A stretch of DNA of 64,000 nt from PWQG01 sp050486205 (GCA_050486205.1 JBJHCW010000005.1:1-64000), one strand, 5' to 3'; counted from the first letter of the stretch, positions 24,866-34,216 are shown. The notes: generated by a model not told the origin, from the sequence alone. A program made the numbers and translations.

Positions 24866-24913
24866 AAGTGAAGCTCAGTGAAAGTGAAGCTCAGTGAACA
24901 GCGAAGCTCAGTG
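24839..24913 (+). repeat. 16-bp tandem repeat spanning the acnA stop
   Basis: AAGCTCAGTGAAAGTG occurs three times exactly (24839-24854, 24855-24870, 24871-24886), followed by a degenerate copy and a partial one to 24913. The acnA stop TGA (24863-24865) is inside the second unit. Because 16 is not a multiple of three, copy changes would alter the C-terminus of AcnA or the leader of fumC. Confidence 0.9.
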
Positions 24914-24949
24914 TACCGTGACGTTCAGTTGAAAGACGGGGAGATCAGA

Positions 24950-26344
24950 ATGCAAGCAAAGGGCACACGAACCGAACGGGACAGTCTGGGCGAAGTGGAG
25001 GTGCCGAACGAGGCGCTCTGGGGCGCACAGACGCAGCGGGCCCTGCACCACTTTGACATTGGCGAGGCGCGGTTTACACCGGCATTCATCAAAGCCTTTG
25101 CCCTGGTCAAAAAAGCTGCGGCACTGAGTAACTACGAGTTGGGTAAACTCGACAAGCAGCGCAGCAATCTGATTGGCCAGGCCTGTGACCGCATCATTGC
25201 CGGTGAGCACGAAGTTCAGTTCCCGCTGTCAGTCTGGCAGACCGGCAGCGGTACCCAGACCAATATGAACCTGAACGAAGTGATTGCCAATCTGGGCAAT
25301 GAACTGGGTGGCGGGAAGCGCGGCAACTACGACCCCCTGCATCCCAATGACCATGTCAACATGTCCCAGTCATCCAATGACGTGTTTCCGGCCGTCATGC
25401 ATGTCGTCACCGCGCAGTTGATGAAGGACCACCTGTTTCCCGCTGTCAGCCACCTGCTGCAGACACTGGATGAAAAAACCCTTGCCTTCTCTGATATTCT
25501 GAAAAGCGGTCGAACCCACCTGATGGACGCCACACCTGTCACACTGGGCCAGGAATTCAAGGCGTTTCATGATCAGATATTGTATGGTTACCAGCAACTC
25601 AAGGACGTGCAGCCGGAAGTGTGGCGCCTCGCGCTTGGCGGCAGTGCAGTGGGCACCGGGCTCAACACACACAAGGACTGGGCCGAGTGTGTTTCGCGCC
25701 AGCTCAGTGCGCTCACCGAGATCCGTTTTGCCCCGGCTGAGAATTTTTTCACAGCCCTGGCTGCCCATGATGTGCTGGTGGATGTGATGGGACGCCTGAA
25801 CACCCTGTCCACTTCGCTGTTCAAGATGGCCAACGACCTTCGGCTGATGAACAGTGGGCCGCGTTGTGGTCTTGCCGAGATTTTCATGCCTGCCAACGAA
25901 CCCGGCAGCTCGATCATGCCGGGCAAGGTCAATCCGACCCAGGCCGAGGCACTGACCATGGTCTGTGTGCAGGTCATGGCCAATCACAATGCTGTGAGTC
26001 TGGCTGGCAGCCAGGGACACTTCCAGCTCAATGTGTTCAAGCCACTGATCATTCACAACACCATTGAGTCGATCACCCTGCTCAGTGATGCCATTACCAG
26101 CTTTGACCGGTACTGCCTGCAGGGTATTGAAGCCAACCGTGAACAACTGGCCGCCAATGTCGAGCGGTCACTGATGCTGGTGACGGCACTGAGTCCTGTC
26201 ATCGGATATGATCAGGCCTCAAAACTTGCCCAGCATGCCCAGCAGCACGGTATCAGCCTGCGTGAGGCCGCCGGGGAACTGGGCATCATGGACGCAGAGG
26301 AATTTGACCGGCACGTGGATCCGCGCCGCATGTTGTCACCCTGA
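24950..26344 (+). CDS. fumC: Class II fumarate hydratase
   Basis: 464 residues from ATG 24950, which has GGGGAG six bases upstream; the longer frame upstream only translates the tandem repeat. It converts fumarate to malate without an iron-sulfur cluster, so it is oxygen-stable. The signature GSSIMPGKVNPTQAEA is present, with SGRTHLMDATPVTLGQEF and the TGSGTQTNMNLNEVIAN region of the tetrameric active site. It lies 85 bases after acnA; together they give two consecutive TCA activities, possibly co-transcribed. Confidence 0.97.
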   Translation: MQAKGTRTERDSLGEVEVPNEALWGAQTQRALHHFDIGEARFTPAFIKAFALVKKAAALSNYELGKLDKQRSNLIGQACDRIIAGEHEVQFPLSVWQTGSGTQTNMNLNEVIANLGNELGGGKRGNYDPLHPNDHVNMSQSSNDVFPAVMHVVTAQLMKDHLFPAVSHLLQTLDEKTLAFSDILKSGRTHLMDATPVTLGQEFKAFHDQILYGYQQLKDVQPEVWRLALGGSAVGTGLNTHKDWAECVSRQLSALTEIRFAPAENFFTALAAHDVLVDVMGRLNTLSTSLFKMANDLRLMNSGPRCGLAEIFMPANEPGSSIMPGKVNPTQAEALTMVCVQVMANHNAVSLAGSQGHFQLNVFKPLIIHNTIESITLLSDAITSFDRYCLQGIEANREQLAANVERSLMLVTALSPVIGYDQASKLAQHAQQHGISLREAAGELGIMDAEEFDRHVDPRRMLSP

Positions 26345-26390
26345 TGCAGTACAATCCGGATGCTGTTTACCACCGTTGATTGAGGATGCC

Positions 26391-27752
26391 ATGGCAATAT
26401 TCGAAAGTATCAACCCCTATGACGGCAAGTTGATCGAGCGATACGAGACCTTCCCCATGGAAACACTGGACGGGGTGCTTGCCGCCAGTGAACTGGCGCA
26501 ACAGCAGTGGCAACGCCAGGATATGAAAGCTCGCGCAGCGCAATTGAACCGGATAGCCGATACGCTGGAGAAGCACCGTGACCCGTTGGCTGAGCTGGCC
26601 ACCCTGGAGATGGGCAAGACACTGCCCAGCGCTCGCGCCGAGGTGGAAAAATGTGCACTGGTGTGCCGTCACTACGCCGACAATGGCGCGGACATGTTGG
26701 CCGATCAGCCCGTGCCAATTGATGATTATGAAACCAGTTTTTACAGCTACCAACCCCTGGGTGTGGTGCTGGCCATCATGCCGTGGAACTTCCCGTACTG
26801 GCAGGCGTTCCGGTTCATGGCCCCGGCGCTGATGGCCGGCAACGCCGTGGTGCTCAAGCACGCATCCAACGTCAGTGGCTGTGCCCTGGCCATTGAAAAA
26901 TACCTGCTCGAAGCCGGGCTGCCCGAAGGGCTTTTCCGCAGTCTGTTGATTCCCTCCGATCAGGTGAAAAAACTCATCACCCACCCGGTAGTGCGTGCAG
27001 TGACATTTACCGGCAGCACTGAGGCTGGTCGCGCGGTGGCGTCAACCGCTGGCAAGGCGCTGAAGAAAACGGTACTTGAACTGGGCGGCAGTGATGCCTA
27101 CGTTGTGCTTGGTGATGCCGATATCGATCAGGCTGTGAAGCTGTGCACCACCAGTCGATTGATCAACAATGGTCAAAGCTGTATTGCCGCCAAACGCTTC
27201 ATAGTCCACGACAGTCTGTATGGCGCCTTTGCCGCCGGTATGGCCGCAGAAATGGGCCGCCGGCGTGTGGGGGACCCGATGAAGGAGGACGTGGATGTCG
27301 GACCACTGGCGCGGCCGGATCTTTGCCGGGATGTGGCTGATCAGGTGGAGCAGAGTCTGCGCCTGGGGGCTGTTCTGATGTGTGGTGGCAAGGCCAATGG
27401 CAATTTCTATGCACCGACGGTGTTGACTGAAGTCCGACCCGGCATGCCTGCCTTTGATCAGGAAATATTCGGTCCTGTGGCGGCCCTGGTGCGTGCGCAC
27501 AGTGACGAGGAGGCGATTGCACTGGCCAATCAGTCGGCCTTTGGTCTGGGTGCCGCGGTGTTCACCCGTGATATCAAAAAGGGCGAGCGTATCGCCCGCG
27601 AACAACTGCAGGCCGGTTGCTGTTTTGTCAATGATTTTGTCAAGTCCGACCCGCGTCTGCCCTTTGGTGGCATCAAGGCATCCGGCTACGGCCGGGAGCT
27701 GGGCGAGCCGGGTATTCGTGAGTTTACCAATATCAAAACGGTAGTCCGTTGA
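26391..27752 (+). CDS. NAD(P)-dependent aldehyde dehydrogenase (succinate-semialdehyde type)
   Basis: 453 residues from ATG 26391; the longer frame overlaps fumC and is rejected. Motifs include the cofactor loop MPWNFPYWQAFR, the general-base Glu in LELGGSDAYVVL, the catalytic Cys in NNGQSCIAAKR, and EIFGPVAALV. The shortened N-terminus and GQSCIAAKR suit the GabD2/Sad group of succinate-semialdehyde dehydrogenases, which would feed succinate to the nearby TCA enzymes. The substrate is inferred, not proven. Its stop overlaps the start of the next gene (TGATG), so the two are coupled. Confidence 0.9.
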   Translation: MAIFESINPYDGKLIERYETFPMETLDGVLAASELAQQQWQRQDMKARAAQLNRIADTLEKHRDPLAELATLEMGKTLPSARAEVEKCALVCRHYADNGADMLADQPVPIDDYETSFYSYQPLGVVLAIMPWNFPYWQAFRFMAPALMAGNAVVLKHASNVSGCALAIEKYLLEAGLPEGLFRSLLIPSDQVKKLITHPVVRAVTFTGSTEAGRAVASTAGKALKKTVLELGGSDAYVVLGDADIDQAVKLCTTSRLINNGQSCIAAKRFIVHDSLYGAFAAGMAAEMGRRRVGDPMKEDVDVGPLARPDLCRDVADQVEQSLRLGAVLMCGGKANGNFYAPTVLTEVRPGMPAFDQEIFGPVAALVRAHSDEEAIALANQSAFGLGAAVFTRDIKKGERIAREQLQAGCCFVNDFVKSDPRLPFGGIKASGYGRELGEPGIREFTNIKTVVR

Positions 27753-29110
27753 TGGACAATTCAACGGCAGGTTACCGCGAGCGGGTCAAGCGCCTTTCCG
27801 ATCGACTCATCGCGCTGCAGCAACCGATCAGGATACTGGATGCCATCAAGTGGCCGGCGGGCATCGACAGGCAGTTTCTGATGCATGATGGCAAGGAACT
27901 GCCGGCCCTGGGTGAGGACTATTACCAGCGGCATCGTCCGGACTATGATCCGGATACGCTGTACAGGGAATTTGTGGCGCTGCGCAGTGATGTCAAGCGT
28001 CAGCTTGGCCGCGGTGATGGTCTGGGTCGTATCATGCAACAGACCATCAACCAGTATCTGCTGGTCATCGAAATGCTGCGTTCGCGCGGCTCGGCGCAGT
28101 TCGGCCGGTTCAGCGCCGAGTTGTATGGCTCGGCCAGTGATCATCTGCGGGGTGATCGCAAGACGCTCAGGCAGCTGGGGGAGAAGCTGTGCGAAATTTT
28201 TTCCCTGCCCGCCGCAGAACACCTGACCCGTCCCTACAACAAGGATATTTCAGCTGAATCGGCAGTGGGCATCCTGCAGACACGTCTTGGCAGTTATTTT
28301 CAGCCCGGTGACATCCGCGTGATTCTCAGTGACGGTATTGTCTCCGACGCCGCCGCCGGCGGTGACTACATCAAGATCAACCAGGACGCCGAGTTCACCG
28401 AATTTGACCTGCAGGTACTGGAGGTTCACGAGGGTTGGGTGCATGTGGGCACAACCCTCAACGGGCGCAGCCAGCGCTGGGCCACCTGGCTCAGCGTGGG
28501 ATCACCGCGGGTGACTGCCTGCCAGGAAGGCCTGGCCGTGCTCATGGAAACGCTGACCTTCAGCTCCTATCCGGCGCGTGCGCTGAAGGTCAGCGATCGG
28601 GTGGTGGCTGTGGACATGGCCGAGCAGGGGGCCGATTTTGTAGAGGTTTACCGCCACTTTCGTGAGCGCGGCATGCATGCGCGTGGTGCTTACAGCATCA
28701 CCCAGCGGGTATTTCGTGGTGGCACACTGACGGGTGGTTCAGTGTTCACGAAAGATTTGTCATACTTGCGCGGTTTTGTCGAGAACGTGAATTTCATCCG
28801 CAGCAGTATCCGCTCGGGCGTGCCCGAAATACTGCCCATGCTGTTTGTCGGCAAGGTGACGCTGGATGATATACCCATTCTTTACGAACACTACCTTGAA
28901 GGAACCATTGCCGGCCCCAATTATGTACCTGACATGTTCCGGGACCTTAACGGGCTGTACGTCTGGTTCGGTTTTGCCAGCGGCATGAGTGTTATCGACA
29001 TGGCGCGGGTTCAGCGTCATTTCCAGAAATTGTTTGACCGCATACCAAGAACGGCGCCCTTGTATGACAAGGTGATCGAAACGGTTGTTGATGAGGAAGT
29101 AGTATCATGA
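27752..29110 (+). CDS. DUF1704 / MATCAP-like metallopeptidase (QEGLA-motif protein)
   Basis: 452 residues starting at ATG 27752 within the stop of the aldehyde dehydrogenase. H226-E227-x-x-x-H231 (EVHEGWVH) and E259 in VTACQEGLAVL are the zinc-site signature of DUF1704, annotated in bacteria as flavohemoglobin expression-modulating QEGLA-motif protein. Eukaryotic relatives (MATCAP/KIAA0895) are carboxypeptidases that remove tyrosine from tubulin. The bacterial substrate is unknown. There is no signal peptide, so it should be cytoplasmic. It overlaps htpX by four bases, placing two zinc peptidases in one transcript. Confidence 0.87.
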   Translation: MDNSTAGYRERVKRLSDRLIALQQPIRILDAIKWPAGIDRQFLMHDGKELPALGEDYYQRHRPDYDPDTLYREFVALRSDVKRQLGRGDGLGRIMQQTINQYLLVIEMLRSRGSAQFGRFSAELYGSASDHLRGDRKTLRQLGEKLCEIFSLPAAEHLTRPYNKDISAESAVGILQTRLGSYFQPGDIRVILSDGIVSDAAAGGDYIKINQDAEFTEFDLQVLEVHEGWVHVGTTLNGRSQRWATWLSVGSPRVTACQEGLAVLMETLTFSSYPARALKVSDRVVAVDMAEQGADFVEVYRHFRERGMHARGAYSITQRVFRGGTLTGGSVFTKDLSYLRGFVENVNFIRSSIRSGVPEILPMLFVGKVTLDDIPILYEHYLEGTIAGPNYVPDMFRDLNGLYVWFGFASGMSVIDMARVQRHFQKLFDRIPRTAPLYDKVIETVVDEEVVS

Positions 29111-29988
29111 AACGAGTGGGTCTTTTCCTGCTGACCAATATTGCCATACTGATGGTGCTGAGCGTCACGCTGCGTCTGCTGGGTGTTGAGCGCATTCTGG
29201 ATGAAACCGGCACCGGCCTGGACCTGAATGCCCTGTTGATTTTTTCGGCGGTGATCGGTTTTGGTGGCGCCTTCATTTCCCTGGCCATGTCCAAATGGAT
29301 GGCCAAGCGTTCCACCGGCGCGCAGGTTATCACCCAGCCGCGTAATGCCACCGAGCAATGGTTGCTGCAGACTGTGCGACGACAGTCCGAAAAGGCTGGT
29401 ATTGGAATGCCCGAGGTGGCCATTTTCAACTCCCCGGAAGTCAATGCTTTTGCCACCGGTGCCACGCGCAACAGCTCACTGGTTGCCGTCAGCAGTGGCC
29501 TGCTCAATACCATGACAAAGGAAGAAGCCGAAGCCGTGCTTGCCCATGAGGTGAGCCACGTGGCCAATGGTGACATGGTGACGCTCACCCTGATTCAGGG
29601 TGTGGTCAACACATTTGTGATTTTCCTGTCCAGGGTGATCGGACATTTTGTAGATAGAGTGGTGTTCAAGACCGAGCGTGGTCACGGACCGGCGTTCTGG
29701 ATCACTTCCATCCTCGCGCAGTTCATTCTTGGCATTCTCGCTTCAATCATCGTGATGTGGTTCAGCCGCCACCGTGAGTACCGGGCGGATGCTGGCGGGG
29801 CGGCCCTGGCCGGGCGACAGAACATGATTGCGGCACTGGAGCGTCTGCGCAAGGGGCAACCTACGGCACTGCCTGATGAATTGGTGGCCTTCGGGATCAA
29901 TCACAAGGCACGTGACACCTATTCAAAGCTGTTTATGTCCCATCCGCCACTGGCTGACCGTATCGAGCGGTTGAAGCGCGGCGCCTGA
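29107..29988 (+). CDS. htpX: Membrane zinc metalloprotease HtpX
   Basis: 293 residues. Two N-terminal membrane helices (about 4-26 and 40-62) precede the M48 peptidase domain with H147-E148-V-S-H151 (VLAHEVSHVANGD). There are two further hydrophobic segments (about 160-215) and the third zinc ligand Glu in HREYRADAGGA. HtpX sits in the inner membrane with its active site in the cytoplasm and degrades misfolded membrane proteins together with FtsH. The ATGA overlap with the DUF1704 gene indicates coupled translation. No heat-shock promoter is evident directly upstream, since the start lies inside the previous gene. Confidence 0.96.
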   Translation: MKRVGLFLLTNIAILMVLSVTLRLLGVERILDETGTGLDLNALLIFSAVIGFGGAFISLAMSKWMAKRSTGAQVITQPRNATEQWLLQTVRRQSEKAGIGMPEVAIFNSPEVNAFATGATRNSSLVAVSSGLLNTMTKEEAEAVLAHEVSHVANGDMVTLTLIQGVVNTFVIFLSRVIGHFVDRVVFKTERGHGPAFWITSILAQFILGILASIIVMWFSRHREYRADAGGAALAGRQNMIAALERLRKGQPTALPDELVAFGINHKARDTYSKLFMSHPPLADRIERLKRGA

Positions 29989-30002
29989 ACCGTAGAGGTT
30001 CC

Positions 30003-30878
30003 CTAGAAATGCACCAGTTCAGTGCGATAACTGAATGTCACTTCGCACGGTGATGTGGCACCGGTGATTGGCGCCGCATCTATCGGATCCGGCGTACAGG
30101 CCAGTGGAATATGACCAGCGTTGGTGAGCAGGCCTGAGGTCGGATCAAGTCCTATCCAGCCTGCACCGGGCAGGAACACTTCCACCCAGGCATGCAGCTC
30201 GGAGTAATCCCCTTCCTGAATCAGATTGGCCGGTTTGCCGTTGTCGTCCGCTTGCAGCTGTATCATGTAACCTGAAACGAAGCGCGCTGCGATACCCAGT
30301 TTTCTCAGCGTCAGAATCAGCAGCCAGCTGCTGTCCCGGCACGAGCCGCGGCGTTGTTCAAGCACTTCGGCACATGTCATGATGCCCGGCTCCCAGCGCG
30401 TGGTGTATTCAATATTGTCCCGCACCCGCTGGTTTTCCGCCACAAGCAATTCAACCGTGGGCCGTGTGCTGGTGTCTGCCTCGGCTACCCACTGGTCCAG
30501 TGCGTCGCTGGATTCGGTCATCTCAAGATAGGGCGTCAGTGCCCGTGCCAACTGTCTGTCGTACTGAAAGGGATACGTGGCAGCATCGGGTTCCATGATG
30601 AAATCAAAGGGGTTCATGTGTTTGATACGGGCAGACAGATCAACAATAAAGTGCAGGCTGCTGGACTGTGACGGAAAGGTCAGGCGCGCCACATGGTTGG
30701 CGAAAGGATCCTGTTGCCAGTGTATGTTGTAATTGCCGGGTTCCACAGTCAGGGCATAGTGTGTAATGATTGTACGACAGTGAGGCGCGGGTCGCAGCCT
30801 GACGACATGTGGCATGATGTCCACCAGCCGGTCAAACTGATAACTGGTCCGATGACGGATGGCAACATTGATGGTCAT
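30003..30878 (-). CDS. Transglutaminase-like cysteine peptidase family protein
   Basis: 291 residues from ATG 30878 (a TTG at 30902 would add eight). The N-terminal beta domain (INVAIRHRTSYQFDRLVDIM) is typical of bacterial transglutaminase-like proteins. The catalytic triad is readable: C180 (RRGSCRDSSW), H229 (SELHAWVEV) and D245 (WIGLDPTSG). No signal peptide is seen, so it should be cytoplasmic. Proteins of this kind accompany ATP-grasp and Alpha-E genes and the Anbu peptidase in many bacteria. It is divergent from the ATP-grasp gene, only 41 bases away, so they can share a regulatory region. Whether it hydrolyses or cross-links peptides is unknown. Confidence 0.9.
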   Translation of the reverse strand: MTINVAIRHRTSYQFDRLVDIMPHVVRLRPAPHCRTIITHYALTVEPGNYNIHWQQDPFANHVARLTFPSQSSSLHFIVDLSARIKHMNPFDFIMEPDAATYPFQYDRQLARALTPYLEMTESSDALDQWVAEADTSTRPTVELLVAENQRVRDNIEYTTRWEPGIMTCAEVLEQRRGSCRDSSWLLILTLRKLGIAARFVSGYMIQLQADDNGKPANLIQEGDYSELHAWVEVFLPGAGWIGLDPTSGLLTNAGHIPLACTPDPIDAAPITGATSPCEVTFSYRTELVHF

Positions 30879-30919
30879 GATGTCGATAGCGTCCTGTGAC
30901 AATCCTTCAAGAGGGCATT

Positions 30920-32362
30920 ATGCGCATTGACTGGAAATCTTATCAGTGTAACGAGTTCTTTGACGAGCTGATCAGTTCGCCGGGTTATCCCCGAAAACCT
31001 GCTCGCATTCTGGCACGATATCTGGCGTCCCTGTCCAGTGAGGAGCTGCAGCAAAGAAAGGCGGCTGCCGAACTTGCCATCAAGACCATGGGTATTTCCT
31101 TCACAGTCTACAGCGATGCCGGCAATATTGATCGTGAGTGGCCGTTTGACATCATTCCCCGGATCATCAGTGAACAGAACTGGGACCAGGCCTCAAGCGG
31201 GTTGATGCAACGTCTCAGGGCATTGAACTGTTTCATAGATGATATCTATAACAAACAGCATATCCTGAAAGACGGCATCGTGCCACGTGAATTGATGGAG
31301 CGATCCGCCAACTACCGCAAGGAGTGTGAGGGTATCAGCCCGGCGCTTGGCGTCTGGGCGCACATCTGCGGCACGGACCTGGTGCGCGATCATGATGGTC
31401 GCTTCTATGTGCTGGAAGACAATCTGCGTGTGCCCTCGGGTGTTTCCTACATGCTGGAGAACCGCAAGGTCACCAAACGGGTGTTTCCCGAGTTGTTCGA
31501 GAACTACAATATTCATCCCGTCACCGAGTATCCTGCGCAGTTGTTCGACACGCTTGCCGCACTTTCGCCGCGCCCGATGGATTATCCGGAAGTGGTTGTG
31601 CTCACGCCGGGTATCTACAACTCGGCCTACTTCGAGCATTCCTTCCTGGCCCAGCAGATGGGTGTTGAACTGGTGGAAGGCGGCGATCTGGTTGTTGAGG
31701 ACGATATTGTCTACATGCGCACCATCAACGGGCTGGCGCGGGTGGACGTCATTTACCGGCGAATTGATGACCTGTTTCTGGACCCCCTTGTATTCAATCC
31801 GGATTCGATTCTGGGTGTACCCGGCCTGATGCGGGCCTGGATCAAGGGGAATGTTGCGTTGGCCAATGCACCGGGCGCGGGGGTGGCCGATGACAAGGCA
31901 GTGTATGCCTATGTGCCGGACATGATCCGGTATTACCTGTCAGAGGAGCCGCTGCTTGATAATGTGCCGACCTTCCTGTGCTCGGACGTGAAACAGCGTG
32001 ACCATGTGGTCAAGAACCTCGACAAACTGGTGGTCAAGCCGGTCAATGAATCGGGTGGTTACGGCATCCTCATCGGCCCTCAGGCCAGTCGCCGCCAGCG
32101 CCAGGAATTCGTCCGGCTGATCAAGGCCAATCCGCGAAACTATATTGCCCAGCCATTGGTCGCATTGTCCACTGCGCCGGTGCTGTGCGATCGCGGCGCC
32201 GAGCCGCGGCACATTGATCTCAGACCTTTCATTCTTCAAGGCAAATCGTCCTATGTGACACCTGGCGGTTTGACCCGTGTAGCCATGACGCGTGGTTCGT
32301 TTGTTGTCAACTCATCCCAGGGTGGTGGCAGTAAGGATACCTGGATCGTGTCGGACGACTGA
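30920..32362 (+). CDS. Circularly permuted ATP-grasp protein
   Basis: 480 residues from ATG 30920 (AGAGGG seven bases upstream). The family openings GISPALGVWAHICGTDLVRD, LEDNLRVPSGVSYMLENRK and VVKPVNESGGYGILIGP place it in the circularly permuted ATP-grasp group (DUF404/DUF407). ATP-grasp enzymes join a carboxylate to an amine or thiol through an acyl phosphate, so a peptide-like ligation is expected. The product is unknown. The Alpha-E gene follows 10 bases later; the two nearly always occur together. Confidence 0.92.
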   Translation: MRIDWKSYQCNEFFDELISSPGYPRKPARILARYLASLSSEELQQRKAAAELAIKTMGISFTVYSDAGNIDREWPFDIIPRIISEQNWDQASSGLMQRLRALNCFIDDIYNKQHILKDGIVPRELMERSANYRKECEGISPALGVWAHICGTDLVRDHDGRFYVLEDNLRVPSGVSYMLENRKVTKRVFPELFENYNIHPVTEYPAQLFDTLAALSPRPMDYPEVVVLTPGIYNSAYFEHSFLAQQMGVELVEGGDLVVEDDIVYMRTINGLARVDVIYRRIDDLFLDPLVFNPDSILGVPGLMRAWIKGNVALANAPGAGVADDKAVYAYVPDMIRYYLSEEPLLDNVPTFLCSDVKQRDHVVKNLDKLVVKPVNESGGYGILIGPQASRRQRQEFVRLIKANPRNYIAQPLVALSTAPVLCDRGAEPRHIDLRPFILQGKSSYVTPGGLTRVAMTRGSFVVNSSQGGGSKDTWIVSDD

Positions 32363-32372
32363 GGAGAATACA

Positions 32373-33338
32373 ATGTTATCAAGAGTGGCAGAAAGGCTGT
32401 ACTGGATGGGCCGCTATCTGGAGCGCACCGAGAATCTGGCGCGATTGCTTAACGTGTACTCCACGCTGTTGCTGGATCTGCCGCGCGGGTCCCGTATCGG
32501 TTGGCATACCCTGCTTGAAATCGCCGGTTGTGAGGCGGAGTTCGGGGAGTCACACCAAAGTCGTGACGAGCGAGCCATCATCCGTTTCCTGCTGTCCGAT
32601 GCCCGCAACCCTGTGTCCATTGTCAGCGCGCTGGCCATGGCGCGGGAAAACGCCAGGACCACACGGGAAATCATCCCGGCAGAGGCCTGGGAACGCATCA
32701 ACAACCTGTATCTCTACGCCAGGGACAACGCCAGTCGTGGTGTCGCCCGTGGCCCAAGGCATGAACTGCTTCAGCAGCTCATTGCCCATTGCCAGCAACT
32801 GACCGGTCTGCTCGAAGGCGCCATGAGTCGCAACAGCGGTCACTGTTTCATTTCGGTGGCACGCAATGTGGAGCGTGCGGACATGACCACGCGTATCATC
32901 CACGCCGGGTCGGTCAATCTGTTGCCGGCGGTGGTGGCAGCAGGGGAGATGGATGACGAGCGTGTGGCAGAAGCCTGGGACAACGTGATATGGATGAGTG
33001 TGCTGCGCTCTCTCAGTGCCTATCAGATGTATCGCCAGCACGTGCTGGATCGCATCAACGGTGAAGACGTGGTCACCTTTCTGCTGCAGGATCCCCAGTT
33101 CCCGCGGTCTGTGGTTCACTGCCTGGAGCAACTCAGCTGGGCCTTGCAGGCGTTGCCAAACAATCAGGACGTGCTCAGGACGCTGGGTGGTGTGCAGCGG
33201 ATGGTCAAGGAAGCGAGCGTGCCCGATCTGATGGACAATGGGTTGTCAGGATTCATAGACCGCATTCAGATCTCGTTGGGTGAGATCAATGTGGAAATCA
33301 GTGCGACCTGGTTCCTGTCTCACGTGGATGCGAACTAA
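32373..33338 (+). CDS. Alpha-E domain protein (DUF403)
   Basis: 321 residues from ATG 32373, preceded by GAGGAGA. The opening MLSRVAERLYWMGRYLERTE is the hallmark of the all-helical Alpha-E family. The rest is helical with conserved Arg and Glu pairs (NVERADMTTRIIHAGS). It is the constant partner of the circularly permuted ATP-grasp protein, and comparative genomics has linked the pair to non-ribosomal peptide-bond formation. No enzymatic activity can be assigned from sequence. Convergent with the Anbu gene. Confidence 0.92.
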   Translation: MLSRVAERLYWMGRYLERTENLARLLNVYSTLLLDLPRGSRIGWHTLLEIAGCEAEFGESHQSRDERAIIRFLLSDARNPVSIVSALAMARENARTTREIIPAEAWERINNLYLYARDNASRGVARGPRHELLQQLIAHCQQLTGLLEGAMSRNSGHCFISVARNVERADMTTRIIHAGSVNLLPAVVAAGEMDDERVAEAWDNVIWMSVLRSLSAYQMYRQHVLDRINGEDVVTFLLQDPQFPRSVVHCLEQLSWALQALPNNQDVLRTLGGVQRMVKEASVPDLMDNGLSGFIDRIQISLGEINVEISATWFLSHVDAN

Positions 33339-33415
33339 CCAGACAGGACACCAGGGAGCCTTGCCAGCGAAATCGGCTGGAAGCCAGAGCCGTCATGGAG
33401 TTATTCAGAGGCTCC

Positions 33416-34216
33416 CTAGCTTTCGTTGTAGTCCGAATCGTTTTCACTGTCTTCAGCCGGGCCGCGCCCCTGCTTGTCCCAGGTCGAGGCCCAGGCGAAT
33501 GGTGGCATCTTGCGAAACGCTTCTTTCAGGCGCAGATCCCAGCTGCGTTTGACCTCGCGCAGAAACTCACTGTCTTCCTGGAACTTCAGTGGTTGATCCA
33601 GGTGCAACGAATCGGCCTGATAGATCAGTGTCTCAATGGGTGGGCCGACACTGATGTTGCTGCGCATGGTCGAATCCATGGACACCAGGGCGCACAGGGC
33701 GCAGGTGTCCAGGTTCAGATCCGGCGTCAGTATCCGGTCCAGTATCGGTTTGCCGTACTTGCTTTCTCCTATCTGCAGATAAGGCGTGTCCTTTGAGCTG
33801 GTAATGTGATTGCCCTCCGGATAAACCAGCATGATGCGGTGCCGGGCGCCGACAATCTGACCACCAATGATGAAACTGGCTTCAAAGCCGGTGGACTTTT
33901 TGCCTTCTGCCGGGGCTTGATGCTTTTCCTGTTCGGATCGGCTGAGCGCGCCCAGATATTCGGCTGCCTCACCCATGCTCTGGACGGTGAGCAGACTTTC
34001 GCTTTTACGTTCCTTGATGTCCCTGCGGACTCTGTGCAGGGTAGCCTGGGTAGTGGCCAGGTTGCCTGCTGACAGAATGACAAACTGGCGTTCGCCATCG
34101 ATACCGAAGCGGTACATCTTGCTGTAGGTGCTGACCTGGTCAATACCTGCATTGGTTCGGGAGTCGGAACAGAATACCATGCCGGCGTTTACCGAAATGG
34201 CTACACAATATGTCAT
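33416..34216 (-). CDS. anbu: Anbu, proteasome-like self-compartmentalising peptidase
   Basis: 266 residues. MTYCVAISVNAGMVFCSDSR is the N-terminus of the ancestral-beta-subunit (BPH) group of the proteasome family. After removal of Met1, Thr2 is the nucleophile; unlike beta subunits no propeptide is present. D18 and later basic residues give the Ntn-hydrolase site, and KYGKPILDRILTPD and MDSTMRSNISVGPPIE are family-typical. Anbu assembles into open spiral or ring particles; its substrates are unknown. It faces the Alpha-E gene and completes the transglutaminase/ATP-grasp/Alpha-E/Anbu set, but on its own promoter. Confidence 0.93.
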   Translation of the reverse strand: MTYCVAISVNAGMVFCSDSRTNAGIDQVSTYSKMYRFGIDGERQFVILSAGNLATTQATLHRVRRDIKERKSESLLTVQSMGEAAEYLGALSRSEQEKHQAPAEGKKSTGFEASFIIGGQIVGARHRIMLVYPEGNHITSSKDTPYLQIGESKYGKPILDRILTPDLNLDTCALCALVSMDSTMRSNISVGPPIETLIYQADSLHLDQPLKFQEDSEFLREVKRSWDLRLKEAFRKMPPFAWASTWDKQGRGPAEDSENDSDYNES

